Shown: in pieces, positions 1-9,164 of the stretch
Position numbering within the stretch: the first letter of the stretch is position 1
Layout: each line of letters begins with the position of its first letter
Assembly: GCA_039619475.1 (NCBI GenBank)
Contig: CM077116.1
Location: 24,315,191-24,379,190 of the forward strand
Length of the DNA stretch: 64,000 nt
Direction: 5' to 3'
DNA from: Icerya purchasi
Lineage: Eukaryota; Arthropoda; Insecta; Hemiptera; Monophlebidae
Translations under genes and position numbers: made by a program
The notes under the pieces: generated by a model
Seen by the model: the letters and a program-made list of their open reading frames with translations, nothing else
What the model was told of the DNA's origin: nothing
Databases searched by the model: none

Positions 1-545
1 CATTTTCCCGTTTGTCTGGCCCTTTCAAATGATTTTTTTCGCACAAACGCCGCAACACATCGTGGTAAAATAACGCATTGACTTGTGCGGCCCCGGGGTA
101 CAAACTGGTAATAAATCAGTCCTCTGTTGTCAAAAAACAACATCATCATGGTTTTCATTCGCAATCATTCTTTTTTGCTTTTTTTGGTTTTGATGAACTT
201 TTTGCGTAATCCATTGCGGGCGATTGCACTTTGTTCTCCGGATCGTATCCATACATCTAGGTTTCGTCTTGAGTAACAATTTTACCTAGAAAAGGTGGAT
301 CATTTTCTATATTCGTAAACGATTATTAAGAAATTTCCATTCGATTGCGTTTTTGCTCTTCCGTTAACAGCGGTGGTGTAAGTTCTGCACAAATCCTTGC
401 CATTTCTAAATCCTTTGTTAAAATTTTAAACTCGTTTCTCGAATTATCAGGCGTGTGTTTATCTCAAGGCACTGCAAAGTGAACTCGAGAAATTTGCTCT
501 GTCATCAAGTTCTCGCGTCATCTTGAATGAATTTTCTGCCATCGG
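1..545 (-). pseudogene. mariner transposase relic, cut by the window start
   Basis: Read on the minus strand this segment gives broken mariner (Tc1/mariner superfamily) transposase in several frames. Near 300-420 is a stretch containing LLTEEQKRNRMEIS, the conserved linker after the helix-turn-helix. Near 255-290 is IVTQDET, the first catalytic Asp block, followed by a stop where Trp is expected. Near 85-140 is MMLFFDNRGLIYYQFVPRG, the conserved central beta-strand block. At the window edge is a stretch resembling HLKGPDKREN. Frameshifts and stops separate the blocks, so it is non-functional. The helix-turn-helix part (about 430-545) is poorly preserved. The second and third catalytic Asp lie beyond the window. 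It faces away from the mariner relic at 787. Confidence 0.75.
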
Positions 546-786
546 CGGATTTTCGATACCAAAAACGGACGGAACATCGCTTAATTGATTCACCCTGAAA
601 GATTAATTCAGGCACAATTTAAACGCTTGAAATTTTGAACGAAGATGGAAAATCGAAAAACTATACCGACACCGTCTAACTTAACTGTGTATAAAACAAG
701 TCGTAAATGCGCATCTCCTTTCGTCAATGGCTTATTCAAAAGGAAAAAAAGTTTCAGACCTTCCAACATCACTTCACTAAACAACA

Positions 787-2050
787 TACGAGGCACGTAC
801 AAAAAGTAACGTTTCCCCATCCCTGCAAAACCGGCTAGAATAAACTTGCGGGAGTGGGCGTGAACTCATTGTGTAGCTACAATATTCAAGTTTAAACTAG
901 TTCAAATCGCAATACTGTATGTTTTTTCGTTTTTGAGTTACGTGAATTAATCATGAGTGAAATTCTGAAAATTGCGCTCGGTTATTCGTTTTTTAAACCG
1001 CATAAAAAACTTGCATCAATTGAAATTTATCGACAAATAGTGGAAGCTTATGGTCCTGTGATGAGTGTTCAACATGTTCGTAAATGGTGCCGTGAATTCC
1101 GAGCAGGTAGAACGAATGTAAAGGACGAGCAACGGAGCGGCAGACCATCCGTAATCTCAGACTAAGTGACACAAAAAATTGAAGAAATTCTGCGATCCGA
1201 TCGCCGCCAAACAATTTCCGATCTTCTTGACCAGTTTCCGTGTGTGTCACGAGGTACCATGCATTTTATCGTGCATGAAAGATTAAATTTTAGGAAAATT
1301 TGGGCAAGATGGGTTACAAAACTGCTCACGGAGGAGCGTAAAGCACAACGAATGGGCAATTCTCTCGAAATTTTGCAACGTTTTCATGAAGAAGGCAACG
1401 AATTTCTCGTCAAAATCGTCACAGGTGATGCAACCTAAGTATTTCACGGCACACTAGGAACAAAAAGAATGAGTATGTAATGGAAACACACCAGTTCGCC
1501 CGGTGTTGTGAAGAGAAAATAAACACTGACTCGGAAGAAGCTTATGGCGACGGTCTTCAGGGATTCCGAAGGCGTTATTTTGTTTGAATTCATGGAACCC
1601 GGAACGAAACCACTGTCAATGGAAAAAGGTATCGTCAGACATTAACCAACCTTCGTCGAGCAATCCAAAACAAAATACGTGGAAAATTGACCCAAGCCAT
1701 CGAGTTACTCCGTGGCAACGCTCGCCCTCACACTACTTGAGAAACCTGTGACCTCATCGCTCAATTTCGCTAGAACACTTTACCCCACACAGCCTACAGT
1801 CCGGGCCTCTAGCACCTAGTGATTACTATTTGTTTCCAAAGTTCAAAAGAGATATTGCAGGAGAAAAATTCGAGACCGACGAGGAGTTGAAAAATTTCGT
1901 TCTTACCTGGTTACAAAAAATTTGGCTGCAAGTTTTTACGAGGAAGGTATTTTATATGTTAATTCCTCGACTTGACAAATGCTTAAATTTGAAAGGTGAA
2001 TATGTGGGAAAGTAGATAAAAGTTTGCTAAATTCAATGCCGATGTCCGTT
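787..2050 (+). mobile_element. degenerate mariner element with 5' terminus
   Basis: The 5' end is a typical mariner inverted terminus starting at TACGAGGCACGTAC (787), about 165 bp before the transposase start. A second copy of the same 5' end, independently truncated, lies at 50192-50345, which supports the boundary. A matching 3' inverted terminus is not recognisable after the transposase stop near 2015, so the right boundary is approximate. No target TA duplication could be confirmed. Confidence 0.65.
953..2015 (+). pseudogene. mariner transposase pseudogene (D34D type)
   Basis: The reading starts at the ATG at 953 (MSEILKIALGYSFF) and gives the N-terminal helix-turn-helix with the signature KDEQRSGRPSVISD, then a TAA stop at 1163. 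The frame continues from 1166 with HTH2 and linker (KLLTEERKAQRMGNSLE) to IVTGDAT near 1420, where the first catalytic Asp is kept but the following Glu-Trp is altered and a stop follows. The middle, 1440-1740, is frameshifted and the HHDNAP block is not intact. The last third is recovered as SPGL then, after a frameshift, APSDYYLFPKF (third catalytic Asp) near 1800-1845. It ends with the mariner C-terminus LDKCLNLKGEYVGK and a stop at 2015. At least two stops and two frameshifts make it dead. Confidence 0.8.
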
Positions 2051-2540
2051 TTTTTTTTTTGTAGCTTTATTAGTTTTGAACATTAAAAAATAGATGTTAC
2101 TGCTCACGCCACAATCGGACTTATCAGACCTCATTCGCAAACACATTTTTGAAGAGAAATGATGTTTTGCATTTAATGTAAATTTACATATATTATAGTA
2201 TTAATTTTCTTAAATTTTATCCGAAAAGATTCAAAATTTTAACTTAAATTAATTTACTATAGAGTACAAATAAAGTTAGTTTAAAGAGATGCGGTTAGTA
2301 AAGCTGTCAGATTGATTAAAAATTAAAACCGGTTGGACATCCGATTAAAAACCGGATAAAATTTCTCGGCTAGAAACCGCGAAATAGAAAATATTACGAG
2401 GAAGGATCAGTAAGTTACGCTTGCGCGTAGTTTCTACCTAAATTAACGTGCAACCCCCCGTTCTGGCTCAAAGGAAATCGATTTTCATTCTCTATCCCCT
2501 CGTGAAAGAATGAATCCTGTATCTTGTTTGGTTCGTTTAC
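2046..2540. other. AT-rich spacer between two mariner relics
   Basis: No coding signal is visible on either strand. It contains a T run at 2050-2060 and AT-rich unique-looking sequence. The part after 2400 is slightly GC-richer and may include the eroded 5' terminus of the next mariner relic. Confidence 0.5.
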
Positions 2541-2541
2541 A

Positions 2542-3000
2542 ATGTCTCTATTTGAAATGGAGCGTCGTATGAATTGATCGTCCAACATTGAGAGGCGAAG
2601 TGTAATACGGTTTTTGTGGGGAAAAAATCATAATCCCACTGAAATTCATCGACAAACATGTGAAATATACGGTGATAAAGAAATGTCGAGACTCACGGTG
2701 TCCAAATCATGCCGTATGTTCGAGGAAGGACGAGATTATGTGAAAGATGAAGCGCGCAGCGGTCGGCTGTCAACTTCGCACACAGATGCAAACGTTAAGC
2801 GCGTCGAAACTCTTATTCTTTCGGATCTCCTTGAAAGCAGCCCTGGAAGGAAATTGTTTCGCGAACGACGAAGAAGTGAAGAACTTCATATGAATTCGTT
2901 AGCCGAAGTTGGAGAAACGTTTTTCAAACAAGGCATCGAAAAATTGGTACCACGTTACGACAAGTGCTTGAATATTTTTGGTGAATATATTGAAAAATAG
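2542..3000 (+). pseudogene. internally deleted mariner with an HTH-to-C-terminus fusion frame
   Basis: An ATG at 2542 opens a mariner N-terminus broken by TGA at 2575. After that stop the frame is open to the TAG at 3000 (about 141 codons; 129 if read from the TTG at 2614). Its first half is the helix-turn-helix region (NPTEIHRQTCEIYGDKEMSR and VKDEARSGRLSTSHTDAN). From about 2845 it jumps straight to the transposase C-terminus, ending in LVPRYDKCLNIFGEYIEK. The whole DDD catalytic core is missing. The deletion kept the frame, so the product would be a DNA-binding domain joined to a C-terminal tail, as in MITE-like deletion derivatives. It is a different, less decayed lineage than the neighbour at 953. 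Whether it is expressed is unknown. Confidence 0.7.
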
Positions 3001-3572
3001 AGAAAGGATTGCAGATTTCAAAAATATATTTACATATTTTTTAGGATTTTTTTTTTTTTTTTATCGCGAATTGTAATTATTGATCGTCCCTTGCATATGT
3101 AGGAGAAATTTTTAGAGCGCCATCCTTAAGAATTGTAATCTGTATGAGGAAAATTTAAAAAAACATGCTATTTATATCAAAATCGCAAAAATTTAATTTC
3201 TACAGAAAACTTTTAATTTATGCCGCTTATTTTATTACTTATTTATTTATATATTTTTCTATTAGCAATTCGGTAATTCCAACGAACACTATTGAACATG
3301 CGGATAATAAAATTTTCTAGATATCCCCTTCTCCAATCGTTCAAACACTTCATGCAAAAATCCTTCATTACATGGTCAATGATATAAGGAAACCTTTACA
3401 CTTTCAAGTTTTATTTTTTTGAATATTATTGTAAACACGGCCCGTGTTTGTTAATATTAGTTTCATGCAGTATATAAAATTGTTATAATCTGCACTCATC
3501 TGTATTATGACTTGAAGGTCATACGACATTATTATTAGACAGACACTTGTATCTGAGGTAGTCTTATGCATT
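3001..3572. other. AT-rich non-coding spacer
   Basis: No gene, RNA or clear repeat is visible. It holds a T run near 3050 and AT-rich sequence with no frame that resembles a known protein. Confidence 0.5.
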
Positions 3573-3790
3573 TCATACTAGGAGTGTGTTCTCATGTGCG
3601 AGACCAGTCCTATTCTTGCTCTGCAGACAAGCCCGCAAATAGTACATGTTGCTGATGTTTGTACCGATCTTAAATGCCTGCCGTCTTGTCTCCAGAACAT
3701 TAACGACCAGAGGATTCTGCCGCCTGCATGTAGAGCTACGACTAAGAACTTCCAGTGAATCCGCATCTGTTCCCGTCACCGCGCTCTCTC
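3573..3790 (-). pseudogene. C-terminal zinc-finger end of a non-LTR retrotransposon
   Basis: The minus-strand frame ends in CTICGLVCRARIGLVSHMRTHS followed by a stop (its last bases near 3578). This single C2H2-type finger with the ARIGL-SH-RTH spacing is a hallmark of the C-terminus of one group of LINE reverse transcriptase ORFs. Upstream in a shifted frame is a stretch around TRRQAFKIGTNISN, compatible with the Arg/Lys-rich segment that precedes the finger. Only the last 70 or so codons are recognisable. The reverse transcriptase domain is absent, consistent with 5' truncation or decay. A host zinc-finger gene is less likely, because only one finger is present and it sits among transposon relics. 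Confidence 0.5.
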
Positions 3791-4660
3791 GCTACAGGAC
3801 TTTAATCACATAAGAGAAAGGAAAACTATGGGAAAGAAGGTAAAGGTAAACAAAGTGGGAAAATTTTAGGAAGGTCAATGGGAAGGTTTTTAGGGTGATT
3901 TTAGGAAAATTTTGGATGAAATGCATAGTCTGTGCGGGAATTTGATAATGTGGAGATGGGCGCACAACCATACATCCAGCACCAAACACACCAGAATCCG
4001 ATGGCATCCATAAGGAAGACGACCGTTGGAAATGCATGGCCCACGCTGCTCGAGAGGAAGGAATAGGATTAAACTTGAGAAGAGGGTTATGGGGGAAAGA
4101 ACATTCGGAAGTTCTGGAAATAGAAGAAGGAAAAGAGAAGAAGGAACTCCCCCGCATGTGCTCAAGATGCTAATGGGAGAGTGGTTTATTTTTGGAGTAT
4201 CTATTCTCCTAGGACAGTTGCACAGCAATGCTAAAGAGTCTGTCCTACCCTTTGCTATTAGTGAGATAGCGGGGCGAGACTTATGGCGGTCTCGGCTCGC
4301 CAGGACTAGGACATTCAACGGGTACTATTGAAGTTTTAGTAAACCAGTCCCTGCATGGTCTCTCCACATCCTCCAGCCCTATATGTCCTGTCGCTACTGG
4401 AATCGTTTGCAAATGAGACTTTCTACTAGTAGTCGCTCTTTAGTCCGCGACTGCTTATTTGTCCAGTTGAGCGTTCTGGACTTATTCGTAGCTAGCCTCT
4501 ATATCTAGAGGTCATTCCACAATCCGCAGCCTGTGGACGCGCCCCGTTCTGGTTAGAGCTCCGGCTCCCGGAAGGTACGAAGTACCGCCCTTGTGATCTG
4601 ATCATAATTAATATTCCGAAGGAGAAATTTCAAGAGCTCTGGTATGTAAAAAGTACCACA
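3791..4660. other. unidentified GC-richer island
   Basis: This stretch is clearly less AT-rich than its surroundings. It carries overlapping open frames on both strands (3792-4331, up to 142 codons), none of which resembles a protein I recognise. Frames open on both strands suggest low stop density from base composition, not coding. It could be the 3' untranslated part of the adjacent LINE relic, an old repeat, or host sequence upstream of the candidate exons at 4798 and 5143. Confidence 0.4.
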
Positions 4661-4797
4661 TGCAGTCTGATGCACAGTGTATACCGTGATAATATTACAT
4701 TATTTGTAAATATAGACCATTTTTTTCAGTACATTAATAATAGCTCTTAAATTTTATGTATTTTTGGCTCTTAAAATTTTAAACTTTTTGTTCGCAG

Positions 4798-4844
4798 TTA
4801 GTTTTTTCAGACTTGGAGTTTGGCATGAATGTTTTAGAAGTCAG
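4798..4844 (+). CDS. candidate penultimate exon of an unidentified host gene
   Basis: A pyrimidine-rich acceptor ending in TTCGCAG at 4797 precedes 47 nt that end in CAG followed by a GT donor at 4845 (GTCAAT, a weak match). In the frame that ends in phase 0 it reads SFFRLGVWHECFRSQ. That phase joins directly to the open frame of the candidate last exon at 5143 across a 298 bp intron. The exon is very short and the call rests on splice-like signals plus phase agreement. I do not recognise the protein. It could be chance. Confidence 0.25.
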
Positions 4845-5142
4845 GTCAATTTTTCAAAGTTCCTGAAACTCCTTTCTAAAACCAATAATACATTGGAGAA
4901 CATTAATGAAAAATTTATTCATTTTAATTTTTTAATTTTAGTCAAGTACCATTTCTCTTGTCAAAAAGTATAGTGAAGCACTAATTTACATTTAATAGTA
5001 TTATTGAGTTACAGATACTTTTTATTTTACAATAATAGTGTTAAGAATTTGTTTTTAAATATTTCAATGAACTGTAAAAAACAAAATTTATTACTATGAA
5101 ATTAGAGTGATATTGATTTTGCTGTTTTATTCTGTTTTTTAG

Positions 5143-5268
5143 TCACACTTACTGATGGACACAAAAGTTATATTTCCGGTTCGATTTGGCTTTAACGCTT
5201 CCGATATCAAGTTAGAAGATGTAGAAATTCCACCAGCGTTAAATCTTCCTATGTTGCGCAAGCTTTAG
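5143..5268 (+). CDS. candidate terminal coding exon of an unidentified host gene
   Basis: A T-rich tract and AG acceptor at 5141-5142 lead into 41 codons and a TAG stop: it begins SHLLMDTKVIFPVRFGFN and ends ALNLPMLRKL. The codon immediately before the AG boundary is itself a stop, so the open frame begins exactly at the acceptor. The residue mix (Asp, Lys, Arg, Glu, Pro, Val) looks protein-like, in contrast to the Phe/Ile/Asn/Lys-dominated frames typical of this AT-rich DNA. Poly(A) signals follow 400-450 bp downstream. I cannot assign the protein family. It might be the 3' end of a conserved gene whose upstream exons lie before 4798 or outside the window. Confidence is limited by its shortness. 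Confidence 0.42.
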   Translation, partial: SHLLMDTKVIFPVRFGFNASDIKLEDVEIPPALNLPMLRKL

Positions 5269-5661
5269 TCTACTCATTTAATTCATTTATAGAATAATTT
5301 ATCCATTTCGCATTTAATCCAACTAAAAAAAAGTAAGCTAGTAATGGAAATGTTATGATATTTCATATATATGTTACTACATATTATTATGAAATATTAC
5401 CATTAATTTTCATAAATATTTTTTAAACATGTAGCGGTTATGTATAATTTCTTTTTTTTGTAAAAATATTTTGTTACATACATTCCATTATGAGTACCAT
5501 TTACTGTGTAAGCTAATTCTTAGGAACCTTTAACGATTCTTCAAAATTAGAATCAAAATAACTTTTCTTATGTAATTAAACAGATTTAGAATTAAATGAT
5601 ATTGCCGATAGTTTAGTATAATATATATTTGTAGTTCTTTTTTTCATTACTTAAATTATCA

Positions 5662-5740
5662 AATAAAATTTTGTTCATTTTGTAACAAAAATGTAAAAGC
5701 ATTTAGTTTGAAAAATAAAATGTGTCTAGCCTACGTGTAA
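5662..5740 (+). terminator. candidate poly(A) signals for the 5143 exon
   Basis: AATAAA occurs at 5662-5667 and again at 5714-5719. The second is followed directly by a GT-rich stretch (TGTGTCTAGCCTACGTGT), the arrangement expected of a cleavage and polyadenylation site. AATAAA is frequent by chance in AT-rich DNA; the downstream GT-rich element is what raises the second site above background. Confidence 0.35.
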
Positions 5741-7171
5741 ATATTTTACTTTGCTGGCCATACTAATACTGTTTTAATTGGCCGCAATGTTTTTAACATT
5801 CAAATGAGTCAAGAATTAAAATGAATTATATAAAAAACATTTTAACTTTTATTCTAATTTTTCTGTCTTTAATTGATGAGTTTTGAAAAAAAAATTACTA
5901 GGATTCGAATTTTCAAATTTTATGATATTATTTTTTCACATAAGAATTACTTTTTTATTTATCTGCACAAATAAAAGAGTAACAAAAGTCTTTCAAGCAA
6001 GATTTCCCGAGAGGAAATAAAGGTACATATTTAACATTATGGTTTTCATTCAAAAAGGTATTAAGAGGCAATAATTTTATAATAGAATTGAATTTTTTTC
6101 TGTTCACATAGATAAGAAAAATTCCAAAATTTTTCTGGTACAGTGAAATATTAGTAGAATTAGATATCTCGTATAATTATAGTTGTTCAAAACTATTATA
6201 CCCATTTGTAAGAACCAATGTTTTTAAATGGAAACTTTTAATCCCTTAAATGCTTAAGTTTATTGTTCTCTTTCATTTAACTTCATATCAAAAGTTACAT
6301 TATTTATACCATATAAATTCTAGCTTATAAATTTTCAAAAAAATTTGTTAATTTTTCATTGCTATATTTACGATGATAGCTTGTAGACAAACATTAAAAT
6401 TTATTGTATGGAATAAACATTTTTTCAAATCGTTTATTACTTTCAAAATATATCCCTAAAATTGAAAACAGCTATATTGAAAAATGGTCTTATCAACTTG
6501 GTATTGATACGTATATTCTAAATTATTTCTAATTTTTTGCATGAAACCTTTTTATGTTTCTACAATGAAATAAATTATGAATAATATATTTCGTGCTGAC
6601 ATTATTATTTGTCAAATGTCATGGTCGGTTTTCATTAAATATTTTAATATTGATAGTTCGGATCAATCCAACATACAAACACTTATAACGAGTTCAAAAA
6701 TGTGTAATAAAATAAGTTGAACATTAAAAGTAACATCGGGAATTGTTTTGTTTGTAAATATCAGTTAAACGTATTTTTAATTATATAATTAAATTATGAA
6801 TTTAATAATTGATAGTATTACTAATTCTTTTATTTTCACTTTATTTTAATATTTTTTTATGTATATATTTCGCGTATTAGTATATATTTCTTGTAAATAT
6901 TTTTAGGCTGTGAGTTTAATAATTTTGATTATTTGGTAATTGTGAAATATTTTACTTTGGAACAAAATGCATTTACAAATTTGTTTATTACATTAACAAT
7001 GTGAATAACTGAAACGTAAATAAAACTGTCAGACATTCAGAATTAGTGTTTAAATATGTGTATTCAATTATCATTATTATTTTTCTCTATATGTGGTACT
7101 TAAAATTAAAATTTAGATGTAAAATTAACCTGTTGAAAAAATTAAAATATCAATTGAATATGTGTGTCAAG

Positions 7172-7206
<35 letters not shown>

Positions 7207-8030
7207 TTATGTATGTACTTTAAAATGTGTTTTTACCGTGTTACTTTAAACTGATTTATAAATTTTTATTTTTTAAACAAAATGATGATAGTTCCTTCCT
7301 TTTTTTTTTAATATGATACATTCAGGTTAATATTCCTTAGTAGAACATTACTTTTTTTTTTATTTTGCCCCTTTACAACAGTTTTATTTTAAATGATTTT
7401 TTTACGAAAATGTTTATATCGTTCCTGAAATTGTTAATTCCTCGCCACTAAAACAGTTTTGTCGTCCTGAAATATTTCTCATTATGAATCTAATAATCGT
7501 TTGTTTCCTTTTTTCTATATGTATGTATAAAGTTTTAAATAGTTACCAACTTTTTTTTGTTTTTCATTTTAAAAATATTTTGTTTATTCGAATTTGTTCG
7601 GTTCTATTAATACCGATAACAAAAATTAATTTTATTAATTCGGGGCAAAACAAACGTGTTATCTTTTTTTATATTTATTTGCATAAAGTAGTTAAAGTTT
7701 GCAGTCTCACGTATTTTTGTTTTAAGGGTATTTCGGGCGATTTTTATTATCACTAAGTATTATAAACTTTCTCCGACATATTCGATCAGTTTACAGATTA
7801 ATTACATAAAAAATATTTCCGATTACACTTGAAAGCTAATTCGTAATTACAATTAATACGAGTAGCATAAAGCCTACTGATAATTTTTGTAACAAACCTA
7901 AATTTTTTAACAAGCAAAAAATAATCATAATCAGAGTCACAGTTTGTTGACAAGTTAATTAAAGAAGAAAGTTTTGCATTTTAATAGTTACAGTGATATA
8001 GATTTTTAATAGTAGCTGATTTTATTTATT
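5741..8030. other. AT-rich non-coding stretch with a (TA)n microsatellite
   Basis: No recognisable gene. The notable element is a (TA)n run at 7172-7200. Open frames at 7046 and 7484 are dominated by Phe, Ile, Tyr and Lys and look like composition artefacts. Confidence 0.6.
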
Positions 8031-8034
8031 TTTA

Positions 8035-8880
8035 TACCCTTTTATTTAACTCGCTTTATCAGTCTGCCTATTATTCTGTCTGTCTGTGTGTGGCGAATCT
8101 TTCGAACGATTTTTCACCTACTTCCCGATAAATTAAAAAAATGTCCTTTTGCAGAAATATTTGTTATAGATTGCAATATAATAATATGTAACATCTGGAT
8201 TTCCAATTGAGGCGCCGAAAGCTCGAAATTTTGGAAATTTTTTTTTTTTTTTTTCGGGCATGTGATATATTATTGGAAAGATCGCTATTTGTCGAGTACA
8301 AAACCATACTTTATTTCTTTAATAAAACTTTCGAAGTTTACGAAAAGTTCAAAAAAGCGCAAGATCTAAAAAGTAGTTCCCTCTTTACGGCGCGAGTCTA
8401 ATAGCTAAAAATTTTGAACAAGTTTGGAAATAGGCACATGCACGTATATTTCTTTGGTTTGGAACATCTAGGTTCCCAACTTTAAAATTAGCCTCTCGGG
8501 GCATCGAAAGTTCGAACTTTTGGAAAAAAATATTTTTTTTCCGGGCATATGATGTACTGTTGGAAAGAGCGCTATTTGTCGGGAGCAAACTCGTATTTCA
8601 TTTTCTTAACGAAACTTTGTAAGTTACTAAAAGTTTAAAAAAGTATAAAAAAGTGACGTGTAGCCCCTGCTGGTGGCTCAGCTTTATAGCTAAAAATTTT
8701 GAACGAGGTTAAAATAATGCGCATCCGTGTGTATTTTTTTATTTTGGAACATTGGATTTCCAACTTTAGAATCGAGAACCCTTGGGGCGCCGAAAGCTCG
8801 AAAGTTTCAAAAAAAAAAAAAATTTTCGGTCATGTGATATATCAATGGCAAGATCGCTATTAGTCAAACATGTGTTTCAT
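8035..8880. repeat. tandem array of about 288 bp units (2.3-2.5 copies)
   Basis: A landmark beginning GCGCCGAAAGCTCGAAA recurs at 8212, 8501 (diverged, GCATCGAAAGTTCGAAC) and 8787, giving spacings of 289 and 286 bp. Each landmark is followed by a homopolymer A or T stretch, then a GGCATGTGATATA-like block and an AAGATCGCTATT-like block. Each is preceded by a GGAACATTGGATTTCC-like block. A CTGTCTGTCTG-rich lead-in at about 8070 may belong to the first unit. The units are substantially diverged, so the array is old. No coding frame is shared between units. Confidence 0.75.
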
Positions 8881-9020
8881 GTACTGAGGATTCCGTATGT
8901 ATTGTATGAAAAACAAAAAACAATATAATTGAAAGAATGCGATCCAAATTTAATAAAAATTTCTGTAAATGTCATAATCAAAATATTGAATAAAATAAAG
9001 CAAAATAAAATACAATTCTA

Positions 9021-9160
9021 AATCTGAAACTACAAAATATTCTGAAAAATAAAAGCGGGAGCCGCAGATTAATAATTAAATATTAATATTATATAATATT
9101 TAATTATTAATCTGCGGGGGGCCCACTTTTATTTTTCAGAATATTTTGTAGTTTCAGATT
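9021..9160. repeat. 140 bp near-perfect inverted repeat (fold-back)
   Basis: The left arm starts AATCTGAAACTACAAAAT at 9021 and the right arm is its reverse complement ending at 9160. Arms are about 65 nt with a small loop around 9085-9095. The only mismatches are in the short G/C-rich patch (AAGCGGGAGCC against the complement of GGGGGGCCCACTT). Transcribed RNA would form a long hairpin. It resembles a fold-back MITE or a palindrome made by replication-slippage repair. No target duplication was identified. Confidence 0.85.
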
Positions 9161-9164
9161 TTAA

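Noticed and set aside
3578..3766. Host C2H2 zinc-finger gene
   Set aside because: A single finger with the LINE-type ARIGL spacing, followed at once by a stop. A retrotransposon C-terminus explains it better.
3792..4331. Three overlapping open frames of 101-142 codons on both strands
   Set aside because: Frames open on both strands in the same GC-richer island point to low stop density. No motif or start context favours one of them.
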